A program made the translations under genes and the position numbers. A stretch of DNA of 64,000 nucleotides, taken from Alcanivorax limicola (lineage in GTDB: Bacteria; Pseudomonadota; Gammaproteobacteria; Pseudomonadales; Alcanivoracaceae). Positions 47,300 through 56,761 of this stretch are shown piece after piece; position 1 is the first letter of the stretch, and each line of letters begins with the position of its first letter. The notes under the pieces were generated by a model, which saw nothing but the letters and a program-made list of their open reading frames with translations, did not search any database and was not told the origin of the DNA. The DNA is taken from positions 62,001 to 126,000 of the forward strand of contig NZ_JAIOUB010000003.1 of assembly GCF_019931215.1 (NCBI RefSeq), in the 5' to 3' direction.

Positions 47300-47848
47300 T
47301 CAGGGCTTGAAGCCCAGGGGGGCAATATCCTGGACGCGCAGCGGGTAATCCCCGGTTTTCATGTCCTGCAGGAAGTATTTCAGGGTGCGATTGATGGTGG
47401 GGAAGGCCAGCTCATCCCAGGGAATCTCCTCCGGCAGGAACAGGCCGGCGTCTGATGACTCCTCACCCACCCCGTACTGGCCGTCGACGATATCGCCCAG
47501 GAAGAAGATATACACCTGGTAGATGTGCGGCAGATTGAAGATCGTGTAGACATCCTTGATGTTCACCGTGGCGCAGGCCTCTTCCCACGTCTCCCGGGCC
47601 GCGCCTTCCTGCAATGTCTCGCCGTTCTCCATATAACCGGCCGGCAAGGTCCAGTAACCGCTGCGTGGCTGTATCGAGCGCTTGCACAGCAGGATGCGGC
47701 CTTCCCACACCGGCACGGTGCCCACCACGATCTTCGGGTTCTGATAGTGAATCGTGCCGCAATCCGGGCACCAGTAGCGGGGGCGGTTGTCGCCCTCGGG
47801 GATATCGAAGCGCAGCTTGTCGCTGCCACACTGGCTGCAGAACTTCAT
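47300..47848 (-). CDS. Nudix hydrolase with N-terminal zinc ribbon
   Basis: The 182-residue protein begins with a four-Cys zinc ribbon (CSQCG ... CPDCG) followed by a Nudix domain; the Nudix box reads GYMENGETLQEGAARETWEEA with the REx2EE core intact, but with Ala-Cys where Gly usually follows. This layout resembles NudC-like and YfcD-like pyrophosphatases; substrate unknown. It is convergent with the zinc operon. Confidence 0.9.
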   Translation of the reverse strand: MKFCSQCGSDKLRFDIPEGDNRPRYWCPDCGTIHYQNPKIVVGTVPVWEGRILLCKRSIQPRSGYWTLPAGYMENGETLQEGAARETWEEACATVNIKDVYTIFNLPHIYQVYIFFLGDIVDGQYGVGEESSDAGLFLPEEIPWDELAFPTINRTLKYFLQDMKTGDYPLRVQDIAPLGFKP

Positions 47849-48014
47849 GAAAGATCCATGTGGTGGGGTTTGCAGGAGACTAACAGACCGGGCGGCGCTC
47901 TGGCAGACCCGCTGAGGTGACAGCAGAGCGCATATCGCTGTGAAGGCGAAACTTTTTGTCCTTGCCTGGCTCTCAGGGTCTGTTCAAACTGTCGTTTGAA
48001 ATAGGGAGTAACCG

Positions 48015-48620
48015 GTGATCAAGACCATAGAACAACGGCTGCGCGACTATCGGCTCCGGGAACTGCCGCTGCAGCTCCCGGAAGCAGCCGTGTTGATGCC
48101 GGTCACGGATGAGGCGGAGCCACAGCTGATTCTCACCGTGCGCTCCTCCGCCATGCCGACCCATGCCGGCGAAGTGGCCTTTCCCGGCGGCAAGCGCGAC
48201 CCGGTGGACACGGATCTGCTGGCCACGGCGCTGCGCGAATCCCGTGAAGAAGTGGGCCTCAGCCACCATGATGTGCAGGTGCTGGGCCAGTTGTCGCCGC
48301 TGCCCTCCCGTTACGGCATGAAGGTCACGCCGTTTGTCGGCATCGTCGATCCCCACGTGCACCTGATCGCCGAGCCGGGGGAAATCGCCAGCATCTTCCG
48401 TGTGCCGCTCAATTTTTTCATGGATGCCACGCCGGACATGACCAGCCCGATTGATTTCTTCGGCCGCAAGTTGTGCATCCCGAGTTACTACTACGAGGAC
48501 AAGCGCATCTGGGGGCTGACCGCCTTCATGATTCTGGACTTGTTGAATCACGTGTTTGACGCGGGCATTCGCTACGACATTACAGATGACGCTGTTGACA
48601 GAGACAGGAGTAGAAAATGA
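48015..48620 (+). CDS. CoA pyrophosphatase-type Nudix hydrolase
   Basis: A 201-residue Nudix protein of the NudL/CoAse group: AAVLMPVTDEAEPQLILTVRSSAMPTHAGEVAFPGGKRDPVDTDLLATALRESREEVGL. The segment upstream of the Nudix box (SSxMxTHAGEVAFPGG) is the CoA-specific signature UPF0035. It likely hydrolyses CoA derivatives. GTG 48015 follows TAGGGAG. The next gene starts within its stop (ATGA). Confidence 0.9.
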   Translation: MIKTIEQRLRDYRLRELPLQLPEAAVLMPVTDEAEPQLILTVRSSAMPTHAGEVAFPGGKRDPVDTDLLATALRESREEVGLSHHDVQVLGQLSPLPSRYGMKVTPFVGIVDPHVHLIAEPGEIASIFRVPLNFFMDATPDMTSPIDFFGRKLCIPSYYYEDKRIWGLTAFMILDLLNHVFDAGIRYDITDDAVDRDRSRK

Positions 48621-49186
48621 TTTACCGTATTGGCAGCCGCGCCCTGGAGCTCAAGGGCGAACATTACTGGATTGCCCCCAATGCCACCGTGATCGGTTCT
48701 GTGGTGCTGGGCAACAACGCCAGTATCTGGTTCAACGCCGTGCTGCGCGCGGATAACGACACCATTACTATCGGTGACGACACCAACATTCAGGACGGTG
48801 CCGTGCTGCATGTTGACCCGGGTGTACCGCTGACCATCGGCAAGGGCGTGACCGTGGGCCACAAGGTGATGCTGCATGGGTGCACCATTGGCGATAACAC
48901 GCTGATCGGTATCAACGCGGTGGTGTTGAACCGGGTCAAGATCGGGAACAACTGCATTATCGGTGCTAATTCACTGGTGCCGGAAGGCATGGAAATTCCT
49001 GACAATTCCCTGGTGATGGGCTCGCCGGCAAAAGTCGTCAAGGAAATCGGAGACGGTCACAAGGCGATGATTACCATGGGCGGCATGCACTACGTAGCCC
49101 ACGGGCAGCACTTCGCCAAAGAGCTGGAGCCTGATCCCCGTTTTCATTCGGGCGCACCGTCGGACGGCAGTCAGCACAATGAGTGA
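48617..49186 (+). CDS. Gamma-carbonic-anhydrase-like protein (YrdA family)
   Basis: A 189-residue left-handed beta-helix protein built from hexapeptide repeats (VIGSVVLGNNASIWFNAVLRADNDTITIGDDTNIQDGAVLHV ... GHKVMLHGCTIGDNTLIGINAVVLNRVKIGNNCIIGANSLVPEG). The three metal-ligand histidines of the family appear in AVLHV, VGHK and LHGC. Family members bind zinc or iron; carbonic anhydrase activity is not certain. It is coupled to the Nudix gene before it. Confidence 0.92.
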   Translation: MIYRIGSRALELKGEHYWIAPNATVIGSVVLGNNASIWFNAVLRADNDTITIGDDTNIQDGAVLHVDPGVPLTIGKGVTVGHKVMLHGCTIGDNTLIGINAVVLNRVKIGNNCIIGANSLVPEGMEIPDNSLVMGSPAKVVKEIGDGHKAMITMGGMHYVAHGQHFAKELEPDPRFHSGAPSDGSQHNE

Positions 49187-49397
49187 TATGGTCGCCTCTC
49201 CCTGCGTCAGCATCTGCGCGCTGGATGGTGACGATATCTGTGTCGGTTGTTTCCGCACCGGCAGTGAGATCAGCTACTGGGGTCGCTTGCCTGCGTCCCG
49301 GCAGCGCGAAGTGCTGGTGCGTTGCCAGCAGCGCATGTATGGCGCGCCAGCGGCGTGTGTCGTGCGTGAGAGCGGTATTCCCGTAACGCCGGGCTGA
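49179..49397 (+). CDS. DUF1289 small cysteine-rich protein
   Basis: A 72-residue protein with the DUF1289 pattern SPCVSICALDGDDICVGCFRTGSEISYWGRLPASRQREVLVRCQQRM. The cysteines (CxxxC, CxxC) suggest metal or Fe-S binding. It overlaps the previous gene by eight bases. The function is unknown. Confidence 0.9.
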   Translation: MSDMVASPCVSICALDGDDICVGCFRTGSEISYWGRLPASRQREVLVRCQQRMYGAPAACVVRESGIPVTPG

Positions 49398-49440
49398 TCC
49401 GTCCGGCGAGTCCAGTCAGTATCCGGGGAGGATACCGTTC

Positions 49441-50379
49441 ATGGCAGAGCATGCTTCTGAAAAAAACGACACGCGTAAACGCGGCCGCCGTCCCTGCGTG
49501 GGTCTGGCGCTGGGCAGTGGCTCGGCGCGTGGCTGGGCGCACATCGGTGTTATTCAGGAGCTTGAGGCGCTGGGCATCCGCCCTGATGTCGTGGCCGGGA
49601 CGTCTATTGGCGCGCTGGTGGGCGGTGTTTATGTGGCGGGGCAGCTGGACGCCTTCGAGAAGTGGGTGACGCGTCTCACCTTTCGTGACGTCATCGGGTT
49701 TCTGGATATTTCCTTTTCCGGTGGCTTCGTCAAGGGCGAGAAACTGTTCAGCTTCTTTTCCGAGCAACATCTGAACCCGAAGATTGAAGAACTGACCCAA
49801 CGCTTTGCGACGGTCGCGACGGATATGCAGCTGGGGCGCGAAGTATGGATCCAGGATGGCCCCGTGCTGGATGCTGCGCGTGCCTCGTGTGCCTTGCCGG
49901 GGCTTTTCTCTCCCGTCAAACATGATGACCGCTGGATGCTGGACGGCGGCCTGGTGAACCCGGTGCCGGTGTCTGTCTGCCGGGCCCTGGGTGCGGATCT
50001 GGTGATTGCCGTCAACCTCAATGGTCAGCTTATCGGGCGGCACCTCAGTCATGACGATAATCTTGTGGATGACATGGGCGAGTCGGTCAGCGCCGAAGAG
50101 CGTTCCATGTGGGGCAAGATGGTGGACTACTTTTCCTCAGAGGATGACGCGAACGCGACGCCAGGTTTCTTCGATGTCATCGGCGCCAGTGTCAATATCA
50201 TGCAGGATCGCATCACGCGTAGCCGTATGGCAGGCGAGCCCGCGGAACTGACATTGATTCCGATGCTGGAAGATTTTGCCATCATGGATTTCCACCGCGC
50301 GGCGGACGCGATTGAAGAGGGGCGGCGGCTGGTGCGCGCCAATGCAGAGCGCATTGCATGGCTGATGGGGCGCGTCTGA
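49441..50379 (+). CDS. Patatin-like phospholipase family protein (RssA-like)
   Basis: A 312-residue patatin-fold protein: oxyanion-hole GSGSARGWAHIGVI, nucleophile elbow GTSIGAL and catalytic Asp in LDGGLVNPVPVSV. It lacks a signal peptide, so it is cytosolic or membrane-associated. Related to E. coli RssA; substrate unknown. Convergent with the CorB-like gene. Confidence 0.92.
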   Translation: MAEHASEKNDTRKRGRRPCVGLALGSGSARGWAHIGVIQELEALGIRPDVVAGTSIGALVGGVYVAGQLDAFEKWVTRLTFRDVIGFLDISFSGGFVKGEKLFSFFSEQHLNPKIEELTQRFATVATDMQLGREVWIQDGPVLDAARASCALPGLFSPVKHDDRWMLDGGLVNPVPVSVCRALGADLVIAVNLNGQLIGRHLSHDDNLVDDMGESVSAEERSMWGKMVDYFSSEDDANATPGFFDVIGASVNIMQDRITRSRMAGEPAELTLIPMLEDFAIMDFHRAADAIEEGRRLVRANAERIAWLMGRV

Positions 50380-50397
50380 CGCCCGTGTTCCGGGCTG

Positions 50398-51663
50398 TCA
50401 GCGAGAAGTGTTTCTGCGCCGGACCCGGGTCGCCTTCACCATATTATCCTTCACCTGCAATATCTCGATCAGATAGTCATCCACGCGCAGTGAGGTGCTG
50501 CTGTCGGGAATGTCCTGCAGATATTCCAGAATCAGGCCGTTGAGGGTCTTGGGGCCGTCGGTGGGCAGGTCCCATTGCAGGGTGCGGTTGATTTCCCGCA
50601 AGTGCGCGCTGCCGTCGATGACATAGCTGCCATCTTCCTGGGGCAGAATGTCGGGGCTGCTGGCAGCGAGGTCCGTGGTGAACTCGCCGACAATTTCCTC
50701 AAGGATGTCTTCCAGTGTGATCAGGCCCAGCACATCACCGTACTCATCCACGACAATCCCCATGCGGCGGCGCACGTTCTGGAAGTTGATCAGCTGTCGA
50801 TGCAGTGGCGTACCTTCCGGGACGTAATAGGGTTCGACCGAAAACTGCATCAACTCTGCTTTCTTGACCTCCGGCTGCATCAGCAGGCGATTGACCTTGC
50901 GCAGGTGCAGCACGCCGACCATGTCATTGGGGTCGCTGCGGTAAATCGGCAGCCGGGTATGCTGGGAATTGCGCAGGATACTGATGATGTCGGTGATGTC
51001 CGAGTCGATGTCGATGCCCACCATCTCGCTGCGTGGAATCATGATGTCTTCGACGGTGACTTTTTCCAGGTCGAGAATATTGAGCAGCATTTTCTGGTGG
51101 CGCTTGGGAATCAGCCCGCCGGCTTCGTTGACGACCGTGCGTAATTCTTCCGGGCTGAGATCATCGGTGCCGTCATCCGCAGCACGGGTGCCAAACAGGC
51201 TGAGTATGCCGTTGCTGATGCCGCCCACCGCCCACAGTAACGGCGCAAACAACACCTGCAGCGGGCGCAGTATCAGGCTGGCAAAGAACGCCAGGCCCTC
51301 TGGCCGGCGGGCGGCATAGGTCTTGGGCGTCACTTCGGCAAATATCAGCATGACGATGGTGAAGACGATCGGCGCGAGGGCGGCCCCCGTGTTGCCGAAC
51401 CAGGCCAGCGCGAGCAGTGCCGCAATGGTTGCGGCATAGTTGTTGACGAAATTATTGCCGATCAGGATGACGCCCAGCAGGCGATCCATGCGGGCAAGCA
51501 AACGCTCCACACGCTGCGCACCGCGATGACCGTTGCGGGCGAGGTGACGCAGGCGATAGCGGTTGATGGCCACCATGCCGGTCTCACTGCCAGAGAAGAA
51601 GGCGGAGGCAAAGATCAGAAGCACCAGTGCGGTGATCAGGAAAGCGTCTGGAATATCACTCAA
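50398..51663 (-). CDS. CorB/CNNM-type CBS transporter-like protein
   Basis: A 421-residue inner-membrane protein: a DUF21 membrane domain (LITALVLLIFASAFFSGSETGMVAINRYRLRHLARNGHRGA ... LLAVGGIS), paired CBS domains (IMIPRSEMVGIDIDSDITDIISILRNSQHTRLPIYRSDPNDMVGVLHLR ... GIVVDEYGDVLGLITLEDILEEIVGEF) and a CorC/HlyC C-terminal domain. The family is tied to magnesium efflux and resistance. The start appears to be TTG at 51663, giving the family-typical N-terminus. Confidence 0.93.
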   Translation of the reverse strand: MSDIPDAFLITALVLLIFASAFFSGSETGMVAINRYRLRHLARNGHRGAQRVERLLARMDRLLGVILIGNNFVNNYAATIAALLALAWFGNTGAALAPIVFTIVMLIFAEVTPKTYAARRPEGLAFFASLILRPLQVLFAPLLWAVGGISNGILSLFGTRAADDGTDDLSPEELRTVVNEAGGLIPKRHQKMLLNILDLEKVTVEDIMIPRSEMVGIDIDSDITDIISILRNSQHTRLPIYRSDPNDMVGVLHLRKVNRLLMQPEVKKAELMQFSVEPYYVPEGTPLHRQLINFQNVRRRMGIVVDEYGDVLGLITLEDILEEIVGEFTTDLAASSPDILPQEDGSYVIDGSAHLREINRTLQWDLPTDGPKTLNGLILEYLQDIPDSSTSLRVDDYLIEILQVKDNMVKATRVRRRNTSR

Positions 51664-51734
51664 GAGAGGGGTCGACCCCGGTTATGCACGAGCGCCTATT
51701 CTCGGGAGGGGCGTTCATGGGTGTCAAGGCCGGT

Positions 51735-52535
51735 TCACCGCCCGACAATATACTCCAGCACCAGCTGCGAGCCGAAAAAGGCAACGACCAGCAAGACAAA
51801 TCCGGCCAGCGTCAGCCGAATCGCCGTCACGGCGCGCCAGCCAAGGAAGTGCCGCCCCGCGAGCAACGTGACAAACAGCCCCCAGGCAAACAGGGTCAGC
51901 ACTGTCTTGTGGGCAACGCGCTGGGCGAAGATATCGTCCAGATAGACAAAGCCGGCCACGATGGCAGCGGTCAGCAGCAAGGCGCCTGTCCAGAGCAATT
52001 CGAACAGCATGGTTTCCATCACCTGAATCGGTGGGAATACGCGCATGACGCCACGGATATGCCCGCTTTTCAGCTGGCGATGCTGAATCAGCAGCAGCAG
52101 GGACTGGGCCGTTGCGATGGCCAGCACCGCGTAGGCCAGTATCGACAGCAACACATGCAGGGCCATGCCATGGGCCAGTTCATGGGGGCTGTAACCGGAT
52201 TCCACCCACAGCAGCGGCGGGATGCTCAGTGCGCTCAGGGGAAACACCAGGGCGCTGACCCACTCGATACGCCGGGTCAGGCTGGTAATGGCGACCATGG
52301 CAGCGCCAGCGCCGGTAATCATGGAGGCCATCGGGAACAGCCCCAGCCGCACGCCTTCAGGGGTTACGGTGGTCAGCCACAGACAGGCGCCATGCAAGGT
52401 GACGGCCGCCAGGCCCAGCGCCAGCAGCGCCGACTTGTTGCCGGGCGTGCTGCTGCGCAGGCGCCGCAGCACCATCAATGATGCGGCCAGATAGAGAGTG
52501 AATGCGGCCAGGCCGGTCCAGCTTGCAAGGTCCAT
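51735..52535 (-). CDS. YpjD-type CcsA-like membrane protein
   Basis: A 266-residue protein with about eight membrane helices and the CcsA/YpjD signature (HELAHGMALHVLLSILAYAVLAIATAQSLLLL ... KTVLTLFAWGLFVTLLAGRHFLGWRAVTAIRL). YpjD resembles a cytochrome c assembly protein but its role is unresolved; its position next to ffh and the CorB-like gene is common in gammaproteobacteria. Confidence 0.92.
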   Translation of the reverse strand: MDLASWTGLAAFTLYLAASLMVLRRLRSSTPGNKSALLALGLAAVTLHGACLWLTTVTPEGVRLGLFPMASMITGAGAAMVAITSLTRRIEWVSALVFPLSALSIPPLLWVESGYSPHELAHGMALHVLLSILAYAVLAIATAQSLLLLIQHRQLKSGHIRGVMRVFPPIQVMETMLFELLWTGALLLTAAIVAGFVYLDDIFAQRVAHKTVLTLFAWGLFVTLLAGRHFLGWRAVTAIRLTLAGFVLLVVAFFGSQLVLEYIVGR

Positions 52536-52682
52536 AAGTGTCTGTTTTTGGCGAAGAACCGCCGAAGTGTGTCACAAGGTCTGGCGGTTTTGAAGCGGGA
52601 CCGATTCGCAATCGCGAACAGTTCGCCGTAGCGTAGTGGCCGCAGCCCGGTGATCAGGGTGTGTGATCGGGCACGGAATGCC

Positions 52683-52711
52683 TGCACAGAATGCGAGTGC
52701 CACGCTATACT
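52683..52711 (+). promoter_or_regulatory. Sigma70 promoter of ffh
   Basis: TGCACA (52683-52688) and TATACT (52706-52711) are 17 bases apart, and a G+C-rich stretch follows the -10 box. The start of ffh is about 40 bp downstream. Confidence 0.6.
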
Positions 52712-52749
52712 GCGCGGCCGCGACAGCTAAGCCGGAACCGGAGACAGTC

Positions 52750-54177
52750 ATGTTCGAGAATCTCACAGAGCGCCTTGGCGACTCCCTGCGTGGCCTGGCG
52801 GGCCAGACGCAGCTCACCGAGGACAACATCCGCGACACCCTGCGTGAAGTGCGCAAGGCGCTGCTGGAGGCGGATGTGGCGCTGCCTGTGGTCAAGGACT
52901 TCACCGAGCAGGTGAAGGAGCTGGCCATGGGGCAGGACGTGCTGAAGAGCCTGAATCCGGGCCAGGCGTTCGTGAAGATCGTCAACGATCAGCTGATACA
53001 TGTGATGGGTGACGAAAATGTCGGCCTGAACCTGGCGACCAAGCCCCCGGCCATCATCATGATGGCGGGCCTGCAGGGCGCGGGTAAAACCACCTCGGTG
53101 GCCAAGCTGTCCCGCCACCTGAAAGAGCGGGAAAAGAAGAAGGTCATGGTGGTGTCTGCCGACGTCTACCGTCCGGCGGCGATCGAGCAGCTGCGCACCC
53201 TGGCCGCCGAGGTGGGCGCGGAATTCTTCCCGTCCACAGCGGATCAGGACCCGGTGACCATCGCCAATGACGCCCTGGCCGAGGCGCGCCGTCGCTTCGT
53301 GGACGTGCTGATTGTCGATACTGCCGGCCGTCTCGCCATCGATGACGCCATGATGGACGAGATTCGCCGTCTGCACAGCGCCATCAGCCCGGTAGAAACC
53401 CTGTTCGTGGTCGATGCCATGACAGGTCAGGATGCCGCCAATACCGCCCGCGCCTTCAATGACGCCCTGCCGCTGACCGGTGTCATTCTGACCAAGGCCG
53501 ACGGTGACTCGCGCGGTGGTGCGGCGCTGTCAGTGCGCGCCATCACCGGCAAACCGATCAAGTTTATCGGTATTGGTGAGAAGACCGATGCCCTGGAGCT
53601 GTTCCACCCGGAGCGGATTGCCTCCCGTATTCTCGGCATGGGCGACGTGCTGTCGCTGGTCGAGGAAGCCGAGCGCAACCTGGACAAGACCAAAGCAGAG
53701 AAAATCGCCAAGAAGTTCAAGAAAGGCAAGGCGATGGACTTTGAGGATCTCAAGGACCAGTTCCAGCAGATGCGCAATATGGGTGGCATGACCTCCCTGC
53801 TGGACAAGCTGCCCGGCATGGGCGGCCTGGCCAAGATGACCGAAGATCAGGTGGCCATGAAGCAATTCAAGCACATGGAAGCCCTGATCGACTCCATGAC
53901 CCCGGTCGAGCGCCGCAACCCGGATCTGATCAAGGGCTCCCGCAAGCGCCGGATCGCCGCCGGTGCGGGCCTGGAAATGCAGGATCTCAACCGCCTCATC
54001 AAGCAGCAGAAGATGATGGGCAAGATGATGAAGAAGATGAAAGGCAAGGGTGGCATGCAGAAGATGATGCGTGGCATGGGCGGCATGATGGGCGGGCAGG
54101 GCGGCCCCGGTGGCATGGGCGGTGGCGGCATGGGTGGCCCCGGCGGAATGCCTCCGGGCGGTTTCCCCGGGCTGTAA
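52750..54177 (+). CDS. ffh: Signal recognition particle protein Ffh
   Basis: The 475-residue SRP54 homologue binds 4.5S RNA and signal sequences to target membrane proteins. N domain, then G domain with GLQGAGKTT, DTAGR and TKADGDSRGG, then the Met-rich M domain (KQQKMMGKMMKKMKGKGGMQKMMRGMGGMMGG). The tail is unusually rich in Gly and Met (GGPGGMGGGGMGG). The ATG at 52750 gives the family N-terminus MFENLTERL; upstream in-frame codons are not expected. Confidence 0.98.
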   Translation: MFENLTERLGDSLRGLAGQTQLTEDNIRDTLREVRKALLEADVALPVVKDFTEQVKELAMGQDVLKSLNPGQAFVKIVNDQLIHVMGDENVGLNLATKPPAIIMMAGLQGAGKTTSVAKLSRHLKEREKKKVMVVSADVYRPAAIEQLRTLAAEVGAEFFPSTADQDPVTIANDALAEARRRFVDVLIVDTAGRLAIDDAMMDEIRRLHSAISPVETLFVVDAMTGQDAANTARAFNDALPLTGVILTKADGDSRGGAALSVRAITGKPIKFIGIGEKTDALELFHPERIASRILGMGDVLSLVEEAERNLDKTKAEKIAKKFKKGKAMDFEDLKDQFQQMRNMGGMTSLLDKLPGMGGLAKMTEDQVAMKQFKHMEALIDSMTPVERRNPDLIKGSRKRRIAAGAGLEMQDLNRLIKQQKMMGKMMKKMKGKGGMQKMMRGMGGMMGGQGGPGGMGGGGMGGPGGMPPGGFPGL

Positions 54178-54183
54178 GGCTTG

Positions 54184-54202
54184 CGGGGTGAAAAACCCCT
54201 TT
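54184..54202 (+). terminator. Short terminator-like hairpin after ffh
   Basis: GGGGT (54185-54189), GAAAA, ACCCC (54195-54199), then TTT. The short stem could give partial termination between ffh and the rpsP operon. Confidence 0.5.
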
Positions 54203-54228
54203 CAAATGGACGGCGAGGTCGCTACAAT
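54200..54228 (+). promoter_or_regulatory. Candidate promoter of the rpsP operon
   Basis: TACAAT (54223-54228) is preceded at 17 bases by TTTCAA (54200-54205), a weak -35. The sequence after it (CTGCGGCC) is a G+C-rich discriminator, common in ribosomal protein promoters. Confidence 0.5.
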
Positions 54229-54332
54229 CTGCGGCCTTTCCAGATCGGGTATGTCCTACCGGCATGCTGGATCAGGGCCCGAACGCCCGTCGGCGCGGGG
54301 CCACGAGCAGATTGACAAGGCAGAGAAACCGT

Positions 54333-54584
54333 ATGGTAACCATTCGTCTGGCCCGTGGTGGGTCTAAAAAGCGTCCGTTTTACCACGTTGTCGTCACCGA
54401 CAGCCGCAATGCACGCGATGGCCGTTTCATCGAGCGCCTGGGCTACTTCAACCCGATCGCCCGTGGCGGCGAAGTGCGTCTGAAGCTGGATCAGGAGCGC
54501 GTTGCTCACTGGGTTTCCCAGGGTGCTGGCACCTCCGATCGCGTTCAGACGCTGCTCAAGGAGCACCGCAAGCAGTCAGCCTGA
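54333..54584 (+). CDS. rpsP: 30S ribosomal protein S16
   Basis: The 83-residue S16 ([41 protein letters not shown]) is a standard length. The ATG is at 54333. It starts the conserved operon rpsP-rimM-trmD-rplS, overlapping rimM by one base. Confidence 0.98.
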   Translation: MVTIRLARGGSKKRPFYHVVVTDSRNARDGRFIERLGYFNPIARGGEVRLKLDQERVAHWVSQGAGTSDRVQTLLKEHRKQSA

Positions 54585-55114
54585 TGCTTGCCGAAGAAGA
54601 TGCGTTGATCATAGGCCGCGTTGTCGCGGCCTATGGCATTAAGGGATGGGTGAAGGTGCACTCCTTCACAGACCCCAAAGACAACATCTTCAGCTATCAG
54701 CCATGGTACTTGCGCAGCCCCACCGGCTGGCAGCAGGTCAAGGTGACCAGCTGGCGTATCCAGGGCAAGAGCCTGGTGGCCTGCATTGATGGTTGCGCCG
54801 ACCGTACCCTGGCCGAGAGCAGTCTGCTGGGGCGCGATATCGCCATGCCCCGCTCGGCGCTGCCGGCGCCGCAAGCAGGCGAATATTACTGGCGAGACCT
54901 GATCGGATTGCGGGTCAGTCTTGCCGACGGTCGGGTACTCGGCGTGATACGCCAGATGCTGGAGACCGGCGCCAACGATGTGATGGTGGTGCAGGGCGAC
55001 AGCGAGAGTATCGACCGCCAGGAACGTCTGATCCCCTGGCTGCCCGATCGCGTGGTGGGCAAGGTGGATCTGGTCGCAGGCACTGTGGAAGTGGACTGGG
55101 ATCCGGAGTTCTGA
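54584..55114 (+). CDS. rimM: Ribosome maturation factor RimM
   Basis: The 176-residue RimM assists 30S assembly by binding S19. It has the N-terminal beta-barrel ([23 protein letters not shown]) and a C-terminal PRC-barrel ending [28 protein letters not shown]. The start and stop overlap neighbours by one base (TGATG junctions). Confidence 0.97.
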   Translation: MLAEEDALIIGRVVAAYGIKGWVKVHSFTDPKDNIFSYQPWYLRSPTGWQQVKVTSWRIQGKSLVACIDGCADRTLAESSLLGRDIAMPRSALPAPQAGEYYWRDLIGLRVSLADGRVLGVIRQMLETGANDVMVVQGDSESIDRQERLIPWLPDRVVGKVDLVAGTVEVDWDPEF

Positions 55115-55896
55115 TGAACATAGCCGTGCTCACGCTGTTTCCGGAAATGCTGGCGGCGATCACGGATTACGGCGTCACGCGCCGTGCGGTGGAAACCGGA
55201 TTGTTGTCGGTTTCTGCGGTGAATCCCCGGGATTTTGCCCGGGATCGTCACCGCACCGTGGATGATCGCCCGTTTGGCGGTGGTCCGGGGATGCTGATGA
55301 AAGTCGAGCCGCTGCTTGCGGCCCTGGCAGATGCCCGGGCCCGGGTCGGTGACCAGGCCAGGGTGGTGTATCTTTCCCCCCAGGGCCGGCGCCTTGACCA
55401 GCAAGCGGTGGAACGGTTGGCCAGTGAGCCGGCCATGATATTGATCGCAGGCCGCTACGAAGGTATCGACGAGCGGTTTGTGGAAGCGGAAGTTGATGAG
55501 CAGTGGTCCATTGGTGACTACGTGCTCAGCGGCGGTGAGCTGCCGGCCATGGTGATGATAGATGCCATGGCACGTCGGTTGCCCGGGGTACTCGGGCATC
55601 AGGATTCGGCAGAGCAGGATTCGTTCAGCGGTGAGCTGACCAACCTCCTGGACTGCCCGCACTACACCCGCCCGGTGGAATTCGCCGGCGAGCGGGTGCC
55701 GGATGTACTGCTCAGTGGTCACCACGAGGCAGTGCGCCGCTGGCGTCTCAAGCAGGCTTTGGGACGCACCTGGCAACGCCGGCCTGATTTGCTGGCGGAG
55801 CGCAAGGCCTCGCCGGGATTGAGTGAGGAAGAACAAGAGCTGTTGGCGGAATTCATTCGCGAGCAGGCAACCGGATCTGGCAGCGATCATCAATGA
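55114..55896 (+). CDS. trmD: tRNA (guanine-N1)-methyltransferase
   Basis: TrmD methylates G37 of tRNA next to the anticodon, preventing frameshifts. The 260-residue SPOUT enzyme shows [29 protein letters not shown], the trefoil knot [12 protein letters not shown] and [20 protein letters not shown]. It starts one base into the rimM stop. Confidence 0.98.
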   Translation: MNIAVLTLFPEMLAAITDYGVTRRAVETGLLSVSAVNPRDFARDRHRTVDDRPFGGGPGMLMKVEPLLAALADARARVGDQARVVYLSPQGRRLDQQAVERLASEPAMILIAGRYEGIDERFVEAEVDEQWSIGDYVLSGGELPAMVMIDAMARRLPGVLGHQDSAEQDSFSGELTNLLDCPHYTRPVEFAGERVPDVLLSGHHEAVRRWRLKQALGRTWQRRPDLLAERKASPGLSEEEQELLAEFIREQATGSGSDHQ

Positions 55897-55936
55897 TGCG
55901 CGACCAGCAAGCTTGAGATTACAGGAGCAGGCAGTC

Positions 55937-56305
55937 ATGAGCGGCAAGAAACCACTGGTGCAGGACATCGAACAGGCTCAGCTGAAAAGCGACGTGCCGG
56001 ACTTTGCAGCGGGCGACACCGTCACCGTGCAGGTAAAAGTGAAAGAAGGCACCCGTGAGCGGCTGCAGGCTTTCCAGGGCGTCGTGATTGCACGTCGTAA
56101 CCGCGGCCTCAACTCTGCATTCACCGTGCGCAAGATGTCCCACGGCGTTGGCGTTGAGCGTGTGTTCCAGATGCACAGCCCGCTGATCGACAGCATCAAG
56201 GTCGAGCGTCGCGGCGATGTACGTCGTGCCAAGCTGTACTTCCTGCGCGATCGTTCAGGCAAGTCTGCGCGCATCAAGGAAAAGGTCCGCACCAACGCCA
56301 AATAA
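55937..56305 (+). CDS. rplS: 50S ribosomal protein L19
   Basis: The 122-residue L19 ([55 protein letters not shown]) matches the family closely. ATG 55937 with AGGAG upstream. Last gene of the operon, followed by a strong hairpin terminator. Confidence 0.98.
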   Translation: MSGKKPLVQDIEQAQLKSDVPDFAAGDTVTVQVKVKEGTRERLQAFQGVVIARRNRGLNSAFTVRKMSHGVGVERVFQMHSPLIDSIKVERRGDVRRAKLYFLRDRSGKSARIKEKVRTNAK

Positions 56306-56350
56306 GGCGTTGTTGCTGATCTGCTTCCGGCACCGCCGGGAAGCACTGCA

Positions 56351-56377
56351 AACGGCCACCCGCGAGTGGCCGTTTTG
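56351..56377 (+). terminator. Intrinsic terminator of the rpsP-rplS operon
   Basis: AACGGCCAC (56351-56359) and GTGGCCGTT (56366-56374) form a nine-bp stem with loop CCGCGA, followed by TT. Clear rho-independent shape. Confidence 0.8.
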
Positions 56378-56432
56378 CGTGGGTGCCTGAGCGGATTTGC
56401 CGCTGCCCGCCGTGATGCGTCAGTGCGCGCAG

Positions 56433-56687
56433 TCAGGCGTTCTTCAGCCCCCGGTACAGCGCCAGCAGCACGATGGCACCCAGTGTTGCCGTGACGATGC
56501 CGGCCAGGCTGAAGGTGTTGACCGGGCCTGCCAGGCCAGTCACCGAGCCCAGCCAGCCCCCGACAAAAGCCCCGGCAATACCGATCAGAATGGTGATGAT
56601 GACCCCACCCGGGTCCTTGCCCGGCATGATCCACTTGGCCAGCAGGCCGGCAATCAGCCCCAGTACAATCCACGAAATAATGCCCAT
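56433..56687 (-). CDS. GlsB/YeaQ/YmgE-family membrane protein
   Basis: An 84-residue protein with three hydrophobic helices and the transglycosylase-associated signature MGIISWIVLGLIAGLLAKWIMPGKDPGGVIITILIGIAGAFVGGWLG. Despite the family name, enzymatic activity is not shown; members are small stress-linked membrane proteins. Confidence 0.93.
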   Translation of the reverse strand: MGIISWIVLGLIAGLLAKWIMPGKDPGGVIITILIGIAGAFVGGWLGSVTGLAGPVNTFSLAGIVTATLGAIVLLALYRGLKNA

Positions 56688-56761
56688 ATGCAGTCACTCC
56701 CTGGTGATGTGGTGAGTCCCCATGGCAGCATGAACCATGGCGCGTTATCGCCGCAACTGCG

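Noticed and set aside
54793-55113. An upstream start for trmD
   Set aside because: The extra 107 codons overlap rimM entirely; the family N-terminus [11 protein letters not shown] begins at 55114.
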